From Candidatus Gastranaerophilales bacterium (lineage in GTDB: Bacteria; Cyanobacteriota; Vampirovibrionia; Gastranaerophilales; Gastranaerophilaceae), in the NCBI GenBank assembly GCA_944327275.1, contig CALVHB010000040.1, positions 1 through 64,000 on the forward strand: a stretch of DNA of 64,000 nucleotides. Direction: 5' to 3'. This document shows, piece after piece, positions 43,928 to 53,259 of this stretch (positions within the stretch are counted from its first letter, which is position 1; each line of letters opens with the position of its first letter). Both the position numbers and the translations under genes were made by a program. The notes below the pieces were generated by a model. The model saw nothing but the letters and a program-made list of their open reading frames with translations, did no database searches and was not told where the DNA came from.

Positions 43928-45073
43928 ATGGATAAATTTATTGTTAAAAAGAATGCTGTTGAAGAAAAAATATTTGTAACACAGCCTCTTTTACCTTCTC
44001 TTGATAGTGTAAATCAGCAATTGGAAGAAATATGGGAATCAAAATGGATTACCAATATGGGAACCAAACATAATCTTTTGGCTGAAAAACTTAAAAGTGT
44101 TTTGAAAGTAAAAAATGTATCACTCTTCAATAACGGTACAATTGCATTGTTAACTGCTCTTAAGGCATTGGATTTGCCTTATGGAAGTGAAGTAATAACT
44201 ACTCCTTTTACATTTGCAGCTACTCCTCATTGCATTTTTTGGAATGGTCTGCAACCTGTTTTTTGTGATGTTGAACCTGATACTATGACAATTGATGCTG
44301 ATAAAATTGAAAAACTTATTACTCCAAATACTTCGGCAATAGTTGCAGTACACGTGTATGGATTTCCTTGTGATGTGGAAAAAATTGATAAGATTGCAAA
44401 AAAACATAATTTAAAAGTAATTTATGATGGAGCTCATGTTTTTTCTACAGAAATTAATGGAAAAGGTATTGGAGAGTTTGGTGATATTACGATGTTTTCT
44501 TTCCATGCAACAAAACTTTTCAATACTATTGAAGGTGGTTGTCTGACATACAATGATGATAAGTTATTCAGAAAAATATATAATTTGAGAAATTTTGGTA
44601 TTCAATCTGAAGAGTTGGTCGAGGATGTTGGTATTAACGGAAAAATGAATGAAATTCAGGCAGCTGTTGGGCTTCTTAATTTAGATTTGTTTAAAAAAGA
44701 ACAAGAAAAAAGAGCTGAAGTAAAGGATTTTTATGACAAGCATATTTCAAATATAAAAGGTATAAGCATTCCTAAAATGCCAGAAAACACTACAAATTCT
44801 TATCAATATTATCCTATAGTTATCGGCGATGATTATCCTTTGACTAGAAATGAGCTTTATGAAAAATTCAAGACTATAAACATCATGACAAGAAAATATT
44901 TTTATCCTTTGTGCTCAGATTATGAATGCTATAAGAATCTACCATCATCTTCTAAGGAAAATTTGCCTGTTGCTAATGATGTTAAAAATCGCGTTTTATG
45001 CTTACCATTTTATGGAAGTTTGAGTCGTGATGTTCTAGAGATAATTTGTGAGGTTTTGAATGAGCCTGTTTAA
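43928..45073 (+). CDS. DegT/DnrJ/EryC1 sugar aminotransferase (VioA-like)
   Basis: 381 residues, PLP fold type I. FNNGTIALLTALKALDLP, ITTPFTFAATPHCIFWNG, VHVYGFPCDVEKIDKIA, IYDGAHVF and the PLP-lysine region FSFHATKLFNTIEGG (Lys near 195) match the 4-aminosugar-forming branch, most like VioA (dTDP-4-keto-6-deoxyglucose to dTDP-4-amino-4,6-dideoxyglucose). It heads the block of overlapping genes that runs to 52067. The ATG at 43928 follows GAGGG by about 7 bases. The sugar identity is by family resemblance only. Confidence 0.87.
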   Translation: MDKFIVKKNAVEEKIFVTQPLLPSLDSVNQQLEEIWESKWITNMGTKHNLLAEKLKSVLKVKNVSLFNNGTIALLTALKALDLPYGSEVITTPFTFAATPHCIFWNGLQPVFCDVEPDTMTIDADKIEKLITPNTSAIVAVHVYGFPCDVEKIDKIAKKHNLKVIYDGAHVFSTEINGKGIGEFGDITMFSFHATKLFNTIEGGCLTYNDDKLFRKIYNLRNFGIQSEELVEDVGINGKMNEIQAAVGLLNLDLFKKEQEKRAEVKDFYDKHISNIKGISIPKMPENTTNSYQYYPIVIGDDYPLTRNELYEKFKTINIMTRKYFYPLCSDYECYKNLPSSSKENLPVANDVKNRVLCLPFYGSLSRDVLEIICEVLNEPV

Positions 45074-46235
45074 GTCAATATGTCAGGAAATTTTTTCCAT
45101 TAAAAATAAGGCTGATAGAAAGATTGTAACTTTTTTAGGAATCAAACTTAAGTTTTTGAATAAGAAATATTTGGGTGAGACTCTTAAAGCAGTGAAAATA
45201 CAAGATAGTTATGATTTAACAGAGCTTGAGAATGCAGAAAAGTTAATAGTATTTCTTGTCCCAAGTAAAGGTAAAATATCAGGTGGAATAATGTCTATTT
45301 ATTCGATTTGTGAAATGAGTAGAGAGTTGAATCCTGATAGTTTATGTTTGATTTCCACTCACCCAGGTAAATTAACTTATGCGAGTAATGAAGAATTTGA
45401 AAATTCTGAAAATATATACAGATGGGAGCAAATAGTTAACCATGCAAAAAATGTAAAAGAAATGATTTTGCATATTCCGGAGTATTATGTAAAGTATTTT
45501 TGTATTGATTCAGTCCCAAGTGATATTAGTTTTTTAAAATCAATTGATTCTTTACAAATTAACATAATGAACCAAAACATTGAGTTGATGCCTATGCCTG
45601 TTGAATTGGGGGATATATATAAATTGACAGATAATATTACCCAATCTATTGCTCATGATAAGTATGCAACTCAGGAAATATGCGATAAGTGGAATATGCC
45701 TGCACATCTATTTTCTTGTAATTTACGTTTACGTCCCGATAAGTATTTTTATAAAAACAAAGAGAAAATTATAATGTATTCTCCTGATAAAAATTTGAAT
45801 AAGGTCTTCGTATTAAGTAAATTGCGTGAAAAATTACCTGATTTTGAGTTTATCGAAATTTCAGGCATGAAGTTTGATGAATTCCAAGATGCAGTTGCAA
45901 AAGCTTTTTTAACTGTTACTTTTGGAGAAGGTTTTGATGGATATTTCATAATACCTTCCAAACTTGGGAGTCTTGGAATGGGGGTATATAATGAGAATTT
46001 TTTCCCTGATAAGTCTTGGTTAGATTTAGGTAATGTCTTTAAAAATTATGATGATATGATAGAAAATATTGCGGACAGAATTTTGTATTTGTACGAAAAT
46101 AATGATGAGTATGAAAAGCTTTCGGCAATTAATAGAGAAAAACATGATGAATTGTATAATCCGGATAAGTATAAAGAAAATTTGAGAAGATTTTATATGA
46201 AGGATTATGATTTTGTCCCAAAAAAGGAGAGTTAA
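45060..46235 (+). CDS. glycosyltransferase-like protein of an uncharacterised paired family
   Basis: 391 residues. N-terminal leader motif EIFSIKNKADRKIVTFLGIK, then a GT-B-like body without GT family motifs that I can name. Conserved words shared with the C-terminal half of the 50-52 kb protein: INIMNQNIELMP, HDKYATQEICDKW and the C-terminal TFGEGFDGYF. The latter sits where GT-B enzymes bind the donor. It overlaps the aminotransferase by 14 bases and is followed by a GTG-start gene 3 bases away. Function: probable sugar or phospho-sugar transferase. Confidence 0.65.
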   Translation: MSLFKSICQEIFSIKNKADRKIVTFLGIKLKFLNKKYLGETLKAVKIQDSYDLTELENAEKLIVFLVPSKGKISGGIMSIYSICEMSRELNPDSLCLISTHPGKLTYASNEEFENSENIYRWEQIVNHAKNVKEMILHIPEYYVKYFCIDSVPSDISFLKSIDSLQINIMNQNIELMPMPVELGDIYKLTDNITQSIAHDKYATQEICDKWNMPAHLFSCNLRLRPDKYFYKNKEKIIMYSPDKNLNKVFVLSKLREKLPDFEFIEISGMKFDEFQDAVAKAFLTVTFGEGFDGYFIIPSKLGSLGMGVYNENFFPDKSWLDLGNVFKNYDDMIENIADRILYLYENNDEYEKLSAINREKHDELYNPDKYKENLRRFYMKDYDFVPKKES

Positions 46236-46238
46236 TAA

Positions 46239-46937
46239 GTGAAAATAGGAATAATGCAGCCTTATTTTTTCCCATATTTAGGGTATTGGCAGTTAATAAA
46301 AGTTGTTGATAAATATGTTATTTATGATGATGTTAATTATATAAAAAATGGTTGGATAAATAGAAATTTTATCCTGTTAAATGGACAAAAGCACCTGTTA
46401 ACTTTACCTCTTGATGGAGCTTCTCCTTTTGAATTGATAAATAATACAAAAATTATACAAAATGAGAAAGTTAAATTAAAACTATTAAGAACTTTAAGTA
46501 ACGCATATTCAAAAGCTCCTTTTTATAATGAAATTTATCCGATTGTGGAAGCTACAATAATGCATAAAAGCTTAAATATTTCAGAAGCATTGATTTATTC
46601 AATACGTAATATTGTTGAATATTTGGATTTGGATACAGAAATTATTATATCTTCAGAAATAAAGAAAAAATTGGAACTCAAAGCTCAAGATAAGGTGATT
46701 GATATTGTAAAGTATTTGGAAGGTGATACATATATTAATGCTATTGGTGGACAAGAATTATATAATCGAGATGATTTTAAATCTGATGGTATTGATTTGT
46801 ATTTTTTAAAAATGAATAATATTTCATATCAACAATTAAAAAATGATTTTGTCCCAAATTTATCTATAATAGACGTTTTAATGTTTAATTCCCCAGAAGC
46901 TGTAAGGGAGATGTTAGATGATTATGAGCTCATATAG
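46239..46937 (+). CDS. WbqC-family protein
   Basis: 232 residues with the family start IGIMQPYFFPYLGYWQLI, IYDDVNYIKNGWINRN and LPLDGASPFELINNTKI. WbqC-like proteins (PF08889) are found in O-antigen and capsule clusters, usually near aminosugar genes, and are thought to help attach an acyl or amino-acyl group to a nucleotide sugar; the exact reaction is not settled. GTG start with AAAAGGAG upstream. It overlaps the next gene by 20 bases. Confidence 0.85.
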   Translation: MKIGIMQPYFFPYLGYWQLIKVVDKYVIYDDVNYIKNGWINRNFILLNGQKHLLTLPLDGASPFELINNTKIIQNEKVKLKLLRTLSNAYSKAPFYNEIYPIVEATIMHKSLNISEALIYSIRNIVEYLDLDTEIIISSEIKKKLELKAQDKVIDIVKYLEGDTYINAIGGQELYNRDDFKSDGIDLYFLKMNNISYQQLKNDFVPNLSIIDVLMFNSPEAVREMLDDYELI

Positions 46938-47880
46938 TTGTGATAAAAAAGAAATCGGCGGATATTTTGGATTAGAATTGGGCGGCGAAAATATTTATGA
47001 ATTTAATAAGTCATCTGTTTTACTCAATTCTGCGCGTAGTTGCCTGAGATATGTTATAAGAGCCTTTGGAATAAAAGAAATTTGGATTCCATATTATACA
47101 TGTCCGGTTGTATGGCAGTCTGTACAAAAAGAAGGTTGTAAAATTAAGTTTTATCATATTAACAAAGAATTTTATCCTGAGATAGAATTTGAGGATGATG
47201 CGTATATTTTGTATACAAATTATTTTGGCGTTTGTGGGGAAAATGTAATAAAACTTGTGAAAAAATATAAAAATTTAATAATAGATAATGCTCAAGCTTT
47301 TTATATGCCAAAATTTGGTATTGCTTCATTTAATTCCGTAAGAAAGTTTTTTGGGGTTTCTGATGGTGCAATACTTGAATGTGATAAATTTTTGGATGAA
47401 AAATTTGAGTTTGATGTTTCTTTTGAGCGATTTTCTCATTTGCTAAAAAGAATTGATGTATCTGCTTCTTTTGGTTATGGAGATTTTTGTAAAAATGATG
47501 ATTCTCTTTGCAATGAGCCGATAAAGTATATGTCAAATTTAACAAAAAGTATTTTGGCTTCTGTTGATGTAAATAAGGCAAAACAAAAGAGAATTGAGAA
47601 TTTTAGAATTTTATCTAGTCAGTTAAATAAAAAAAATGAATTGAAATTAGAGCTTGGAGAATATGATGTACCAATGGTGTACCCGCTTTTATTAAAAAAA
47701 GATGGTATAAAGCAGAATTTAATAAAAAACAAAATATATGTTGCAACTTATTGGAATCCTTTGCCAGAGGATTATCAAGAAGGGATATTTCAAAGATATC
47801 TCATTCCTCTACCTATTGATCAAAGGTACAATAAGGCTGATATGGAAAAAATAATTGAGGTGTTGAATGGCAAAGATTAA
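46918..47880 (+). CDS. short DegT-like PLP-fold protein
   Basis: 320 residues. The fold type I aminotransferase outline can be followed: LLNSARSCLRYVIRAFGIKE, IWIPYYTCPVVWQ, NYFGVCGENVIKLVKKY, IIDNAQAFYMP and NSVRKFFGVSDGAILE, with a Lys where the Schiff-base lysine is expected. It is 50-80 residues shorter than DegT proteins and lacks the usual C-terminal domain. It may be a degenerate or specialised aminotransferase that works with WbqC. Translation is coupled with both neighbours (20- and 14-base overlaps). Confidence 0.65.
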   Translation: MIMSSYSCDKKEIGGYFGLELGGENIYEFNKSSVLLNSARSCLRYVIRAFGIKEIWIPYYTCPVVWQSVQKEGCKIKFYHINKEFYPEIEFEDDAYILYTNYFGVCGENVIKLVKKYKNLIIDNAQAFYMPKFGIASFNSVRKFFGVSDGAILECDKFLDEKFEFDVSFERFSHLLKRIDVSASFGYGDFCKNDDSLCNEPIKYMSNLTKSILASVDVNKAKQKRIENFRILSSQLNKKNELKLELGEYDVPMVYPLLLKKDGIKQNLIKNKIYVATYWNPLPEDYQEGIFQRYLIPLPIDQRYNKADMEKIIEVLNGKD

Positions 47881-49141
47881 CGTATTGATTTTCCCGGCTG
47901 GAGAGATAAATTCCATTGAATTACACGATGCTTTGTCTACTTGTGTTAATATCGAACTTTTTGGAGCTTCGTCTATTGACAGGCATGGAGAGTATGTTTT
48001 TAGAAATTATATTTCGAATGTTCCTATGATAAATGCTCCTGATTTTTTTGATAAATTCAATGAGATTATTGAGAAAAATCATATTGATATAATTTTTCCA
48101 ACTCACGATACTGTTGCAATGTTTTTTGCTGACAATAGAGATAAGATAAAAGCTAAAGTTATTGCTGCAGACAAGTTAACTTCTGAAATCTGTAGAGATA
48201 AAGAAAAAACTTATAAAGCTCTTGAAGGTGCTGATTTTTTACCAAAATTGTTTAAAAAAATAGATACTTTCCCTGTGTTTATAAAGCCAAAGGAAGGACA
48301 AGGGGCAGTTGGTGCAAAGTTATTGAAATCTGACAAGGATATTCCGGATATTGATTTAAATGATTATGTTATTTGTGAGTATTTGCCGGGGGAAGAATAT
48401 ACTGTAGATTGTTTTACCACATATAAAGGTGATTTGACGGTAATTTCTCCTCGTTCAAGAAAACGTCTTCTTGCTGGAGTTTGCGTGAGTGGTAAAACTG
48501 AAAAATTATCCGATGATATAAGAAAAATTGCGGAAACAATTAATTCAAAATTGAAATTTAACGGACTTTGGTGGTTCCAAATTAAAAAAGATAATTTAGG
48601 AAAATGGAAATTGCTTGAAATTTCTACTCGTTGTGCAGGTACAATGTGTCTCACAAGAGCTAGAGGTATCAATATACCTTTGTTGAGTGTGTATAACGCT
48701 TTGGGGTATGAGACAAAAGTATCACCTAATGAACAAGATATAATATTGGATAGAACGTTAATTTCCAGATATAAGTTAGATTATGATTATGATACAGTGT
48801 ATTTCGATTTTGATGATACATTGATAATTAATGGGAAAGTGCATCTTCCTGCGATAAGATTTTTATACCAGTGCAGAAATCAAAATAAAAGAGTTGTTTT
48901 ATTAACAAAGCATGAAAATGATATATATGATTCATTGTATAATTTTGCAATTTCTGATAAGCTTTTTTCAAGGATAATCAAGTTGTCTAAAGAAGATGAA
49001 AAAGCAAATTATATAGAAAATTCAAATAGTGCAATTTTTGTGGATAATGCTTATCAAGAAAGAGTAAAAATTAAGGATAAATTTAATATTCCGACATTTG
49101 ATGTAGATGGGTTGGAAGTTTTGATTGATTGGAGAGTGTAG
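47867..49141 (+). CDS. ATP-grasp ligase fused to a HAD-type domain
   Basis: 424 residues. Residues 1-~300 are an ATP-grasp fold: a Rossmann-like pre-domain, then FIKPKEGQGAVGAKLL, YVICEYLPGEEYTVDCF, and LLEISTRCAGTMCLTRARGIN with the metal residues. From ~310 a HAD phosphatase-like domain begins (YFDFDDTLIINGK, the DxDDT nucleophile motif) and ends with FVDNAYQERVKIK. The fusion suggests a ligase that forms an amide or ester on a glycan precursor coupled to removal of a phosphate. The next gene starts immediately after its stop. Confidence 0.75.
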   Translation: MAKINVLIFPAGEINSIELHDALSTCVNIELFGASSIDRHGEYVFRNYISNVPMINAPDFFDKFNEIIEKNHIDIIFPTHDTVAMFFADNRDKIKAKVIAADKLTSEICRDKEKTYKALEGADFLPKLFKKIDTFPVFIKPKEGQGAVGAKLLKSDKDIPDIDLNDYVICEYLPGEEYTVDCFTTYKGDLTVISPRSRKRLLAGVCVSGKTEKLSDDIRKIAETINSKLKFNGLWWFQIKKDNLGKWKLLEISTRCAGTMCLTRARGINIPLLSVYNALGYETKVSPNEQDIILDRTLISRYKLDYDYDTVYFDFDDTLIINGKVHLPAIRFLYQCRNQNKRVVLLTKHENDIYDSLYNFAISDKLFSRIIKLSKEDEKANYIENSNSAIFVDNAYQERVKIKDKFNIPTFDVDGLEVLIDWRV

Positions 49142-49142
49142 T

Positions 49143-50015
49143 TTGGATACAAAAAAATTTTTACAAAATATATTTTCAGTGAGAAATCAAGGCAATTGTA
49201 AGGTCTTTTGTATTTTAGGGAAGAAATTTAAAATTAGCCGTATAATAGATAAGCAAGGTGTTAAATTTCTTGATGGTAAAATATTTAATGCAGAAGCTGG
49301 TATAAAAACAAGGATTATAAATGAATTAAGAGTTGCAATTTCTGCCTCAAGAATTCACAAAGAGACATTTGCTCAATATAAAAATTGTAATGCGGGGAAA
49401 GATGTTGTGTTGGTTGCTTCAGGTCCTTCTTTAAATGATTATATCCCAATTGAGAATACCGTAAATTTAGCGGTTAACAGATCAATATTTTATGATAAAG
49501 TAAAATTTGACTACTTGTTTATGCAGGATTATATTGCGGTCAAATCTTACATTGAAAACTCTATAAATTATAAGAATTCTAATTTAAAAAGATTTTATGG
49601 GATTTTACAACCTGAATTAGTTGATGGTTGGACAATTCCAGAGAGTTTGGCTATAAGACATAACGCATCAAGATATTACGTAAGATCTTCTTGGGATCCT
49701 AATTCTGTTGTTATAGCTGAGAATTTTTCTTATGATATTGAGTCATTACCTTTGATTTGCCACGGCTCTGTAGTTTTTCCTGCAATGCAATTTTTACTAT
49801 ATACAAATCCAAGAAGAATATATTTAGTTGGTTGTGATTGCTCAAATAACGGGTATTTTTCAGGGGGAGGGACAAATTCAGCGCTTGACCCGACTTGGAT
49901 GAAAATACATTGGGAAAAACTTAAAAAATTTGCAGATACGTATTACCCTGAGACAGAAATTATATCAGTAAATCCTGTTGGATTGAAAGGGTTGTTTAAA
50001 GATTTAGTTCAGTAA
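49143..50015 (+). CDS. DUF115/MAF-like glycosyltransferase-associated protein
   Basis: About 290 residues. The N-terminal leader motif (NIFSVRNQGNCKVFCILGKK) matches that of LicD and the 45-kb protein. After it, VVLVASGPSLNDYIP with FDYLFMQDYIAV and LVGCDCSNNGYFSGGG resembles the DUF115 / MAF flagellin-glycosylation or MptE-like fold (GxSL at the N-terminus). A TTG start at 49143 is preferred because GGAG lies 8 bases upstream; TTG 49125 is also in frame. Sugar-transfer or activation role inferred. Confidence 0.6.
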   Translation: MDTKKFLQNIFSVRNQGNCKVFCILGKKFKISRIIDKQGVKFLDGKIFNAEAGIKTRIINELRVAISASRIHKETFAQYKNCNAGKDVVLVASGPSLNDYIPIENTVNLAVNRSIFYDKVKFDYLFMQDYIAVKSYIENSINYKNSNLKRFYGILQPELVDGWTIPESLAIRHNASRYYVRSSWDPNSVVIAENFSYDIESLPLICHGSVVFPAMQFLLYTNPRRIYLVGCDCSNNGYFSGGGTNSALDPTWMKIHWEKLKKFADTYYPETEIISVNPVGLKGLFKDLVQ

Positions 50016-50042
50016 AGTAAAAGGATATTAGGATTTGAATTT

Positions 50043-52067
50043 ATGCGCAGAATATGTTTATTTGCGGGACACAATCATAAAAATGAAATATTAGGTTACT
50101 TTGTTCGTTACATAAAAGAGTTGTCTAAATTTGCTGATATTTATTATATGTCAGATGATAAGTTTGATGGAATTGATTTCAGTAAAATTAAACAATATGT
50201 AAAAGGTGCTTGGGTTTTAGATCATAAAAAGTATGATTTTGGTTCTTATTCTGAACTTGCTAAAAAATATGTTGGTTGGGATGAAATAGAAAAATATGAT
50301 GAACTTATTTTGGCAAATGATTCTTGTATTTGTGTTCAATCATTTGATAAAGTTTTTGAAAAAATGTCAGAGTTTAGTTATGATGCTTGGAGTCTGACTG
50401 CAACTGATGAAAGGAATTTACACAATATATATCCAACTCAGTATTTTATAAATCATAAAGAGCTACATTCTGAATACTTTACGTTAAATTCTAATTTTGT
50501 AGTATTAGGTAAAAATGTTATAAAAGATGAAAATTTCCGAACATTTTTAAATAGCGTAAAAGTTGAAAAGTCCAGAGAAGATGTTTGTATGCATTACGAA
50601 ATGGGACTTACAAGATTTTTAGAAGATGCGAATTATTATATTGGAACTTTCATTGATCGAGTTTATCCTGAGGTTTATATATACAATTACAGAGCATTTT
50701 TACTTTTAAAAGATGGACTTCCTATAATTAAAGCAAAAATATTTACAGGTGATACAGTTTGGATAGCTGACATTAATAATTTTATTGCGATGATTGAAAA
50801 GAATTTCGAACCAAATATAAGAAAATATTTAAACCAGATAGATAAATTTATATTGTTAAAAGAAAAGGTTCGGAATTTTTGCAAGTATCCAAGAAAAAGG
50901 CTTGTAAAAAGATTGCCTTTAGTTAATAAGTTAAAAGTAGCTCATTTAAAACTCAAAACCTATTCTAGAGAAAAGGAATTTAGAGGATTTAAGCCTTCTG
51001 ATATTCCAAATTATAAGACAATTCAGAAGGGGCTAATTGAAAAATATAAAAAAAGTAATAATATAGTTTTATATTTTTCTGTTGCAAGAGATTTAATTGG
51101 AGGAGGACTTCTTTCTATAAACAGGTTTGTTGAGCATTCCAAGATTTTGTCAGAATCTATGGGATTTGATCTGGTTCTTTGTGGAATTCCTTTGTTTAAT
51201 GCTGCAATAAGACATTCTATGTTTAAAGATGCTATTGAGATGGTTGATTTTGAGATGTTATCGAATAGTGTGTCTCCTGATAATTTATTAATAAATATTC
51301 CTGAGGCATTTTTGAAAGAATTTAATGGCAGTTTGTCGCATAAACAAAAATTGTGGTTAAAGGGAATTAAAAATTTACGTATCAATATATTGAACCAAAA
51401 TATAGATTTTATGCCAAGTACGTTTGTATTTAATAAGTTATTTGACTACACAAATAATGTTTCTATTACCTGCGCTCACGCAAAATACTGTACTAAAGAA
51501 CTTGCTGATAAATATTGTTGTCCTGTATATTTATTACCTCCTTTTTTACCTGAATTCCCTCAAAAAACTTTTCACGAAAAAGAAAATATCATAGTAATAT
51601 CTCCTGATAATGATATACCTTCCGATTGTGGAATAAGCAAAGAAAATATATTGCAAAAATTGAGAGAAGGATTACCTGATTTTGAATTAGTAGAGATAAA
51701 TAATATTTCAATAGATGAGTATATTGATTTGATTGCAAAGGCCAAATTTGCTATAACTTTTGGGGAGGGGTATGACGGATATTTTGTTGAACCTTATTTG
51801 ACAGGAAGTGTTTCTTTTGCTGTGTATAATAATGAATTTTTTCCAAAAGAATTTGATGATTGTTCAACAGTTTATCAAAATTGGAATATTTTGTACGAAA
51901 ATATAATTGCAGATATAAAAAATTTAAATTCTAATTCTGAATTATATGAAAGTACTCAGAAAAATGTTAAAAATAAAATTAAAAAGTATACTTCAAACAA
52001 CTTGTCCGCAAAATATCTAAGTGATTTTTATGCGCAAAGACCAACATTCCTTCCAAGTGAACGATAA
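50043..52067 (+). CDS. RgpF-like domain fused to a paralog of the 45-kb glycosyltransferase-like protein
   Basis: 674 residues. Residues 1-~250 match the rhamnan synthesis F family (PF05045): DHKKYDFGSYSELAKKY, LILANDSCICVQSFDK, the aromatic WSLTATDERNLHNI. Residues ~335-674 are homologous to the 391-residue protein at 45 kb: INILNQNIDFMP, HAKYCTKELADKY and TFGEGYDGYFVEPY. A basic coiled segment links them. Such fusions suggest two transferase activities in one polypeptide. Last gene of the island; 27 bases behind the preceding gene. Confidence 0.75.
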   Translation: MRRICLFAGHNHKNEILGYFVRYIKELSKFADIYYMSDDKFDGIDFSKIKQYVKGAWVLDHKKYDFGSYSELAKKYVGWDEIEKYDELILANDSCICVQSFDKVFEKMSEFSYDAWSLTATDERNLHNIYPTQYFINHKELHSEYFTLNSNFVVLGKNVIKDENFRTFLNSVKVEKSREDVCMHYEMGLTRFLEDANYYIGTFIDRVYPEVYIYNYRAFLLLKDGLPIIKAKIFTGDTVWIADINNFIAMIEKNFEPNIRKYLNQIDKFILLKEKVRNFCKYPRKRLVKRLPLVNKLKVAHLKLKTYSREKEFRGFKPSDIPNYKTIQKGLIEKYKKSNNIVLYFSVARDLIGGGLLSINRFVEHSKILSESMGFDLVLCGIPLFNAAIRHSMFKDAIEMVDFEMLSNSVSPDNLLINIPEAFLKEFNGSLSHKQKLWLKGIKNLRINILNQNIDFMPSTFVFNKLFDYTNNVSITCAHAKYCTKELADKYCCPVYLLPPFLPEFPQKTFHEKENIIVISPDNDIPSDCGISKENILQKLREGLPDFELVEINNISIDEYIDLIAKAKFAITFGEGYDGYFVEPYLTGSVSFAVYNNEFFPKEFDDCSTVYQNWNILYENIIADIKNLNSNSELYESTQKNVKNKIKKYTSNNLSAKYLSDFYAQRPTFLPSER

Positions 52068-52131
52068 AAAGTTTTGAGAAAGGATTTATTATAAATTAAT
52101 TTGCTTTATTTCCTATGCTTGTAGTATACTC

Positions 52132-53256
52132 ATGAAGAAATCGGAAGTAAAACAAACAAGGACAACTTTTTTTATCATGAATAATCCCTGTAATTTGAAA
52201 GTAGGAATACCAAGAGCTATTTCATATTATAACAACTACCCTTTTTACTATGGATTTTTCAATCATTTAGGTATTGAGGTTATCTTATCAGACAAAACAA
52301 CTACAAAGATTATTAATCAAGGAGCAAAATACGTTGTATCTGATACATGTTTACCTATAAAGGTTTATGTTGGACATATTATAAATCTTTTAGACAAAGA
52401 ATGTGAATATATTTTTGTTCCGTCAATACAGTCTACGGGCTACAAAATCAATAATTGCAGTAAAATTAGAGGTCTTCCTGAAATCGTAAGGAATGTTATT
52501 GACAGACCTTTTACAATGGTTGAGCCTACTTTGGATAAGACTGAAGGTATCGGACTTTTTGATTTTTGTGTCCAGACAGCCAAATTCTTTAATATATTTG
52601 ATAAAAAATTAATTCGAGAAGCTATGCATGCAGGGTGGGATGTTTATAATAATTTTCACTCTATGACAAATTCCGGAGTGCCTTATAGTATAGCCATTGA
52701 AGCATCGACTACAGGGAAGTCTGCAGGTCGACCTGTAGATATTGTTAAGCCTTTGTCTGTAGCAATAATGGGACACGGTTATAATTTGTTTGATGATAGA
52801 ATATCTTTGAATTTGATTAAAAAACTTGAGAAAATGGATGTGAAAGTATACACATCGTTAGATGTTACTTCCGCAGAAGCAATTTCATCTATTGAGAATT
52901 TAGGAGAAATTCAGTATTGGGCAAATGAACTCGAATTGACTGGTACTGCTGCACATTTTCTTTTGGATAAAAAAGTTGATGGGATTATTGCTCTTTCAGC
53001 TTTTGGGTGCGGTCCTGATTCTTTGATGGTAGATGAAATTGCTTACCATTGTAAGGAACGTAATATGCCACTTATTCATTTAACAATAGATGAACATACC
53101 GGAGAAGCAGGTTTTGTAACAAGAATTGAAGCTTTTGTTGATATGTTAATGAGAAAGAAAAGAGCATTTATTACTAAAAAATCAGATAAATTTATAAGCC
53201 CTGATGATGTAAATGTTTCTGTCCCTCAAGAAATTCCTGTAGGATCGGCTAAGTAG
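52132..53256 (+). CDS. DUF2229 / COG3580-type iron-sulfur protein (2-hydroxyacyl-CoA dehydratase related)
   Basis: 374 residues. KVGIPRAISYYNNYPFYYGF, VVSDTCLPIKVYVGH (cysteine), LSAFGCGPDSLMVDE (cysteine) and the C-terminal DEHTGEAGFVTRIEAFVD are typical of COG3580/DUF2229, related to the HgdB/HgdC [4Fe-4S] dehydratase components and double-cubane cluster proteins. These normally work with an HSP70/actin-fold ATPase that is absent from this window. Its homologue follows at 54.3 kb with a PHP gene between. A downstream ATG at 52177 is possible. Confidence 0.8.
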   Translation: MKKSEVKQTRTTFFIMNNPCNLKVGIPRAISYYNNYPFYYGFFNHLGIEVILSDKTTTKIINQGAKYVVSDTCLPIKVYVGHIINLLDKECEYIFVPSIQSTGYKINNCSKIRGLPEIVRNVIDRPFTMVEPTLDKTEGIGLFDFCVQTAKFFNIFDKKLIREAMHAGWDVYNNFHSMTNSGVPYSIAIEASTTGKSAGRPVDIVKPLSVAIMGHGYNLFDDRISLNLIKKLEKMDVKVYTSLDVTSAEAISSIENLGEIQYWANELELTGTAAHFLLDKKVDGIIALSAFGCGPDSLMVDEIAYHCKERNMPLIHLTIDEHTGEAGFVTRIEAFVDMLMRKKRAFITKKSDKFISPDDVNVSVPQEIPVGSAK

Positions 53257-53259
53257 GTT

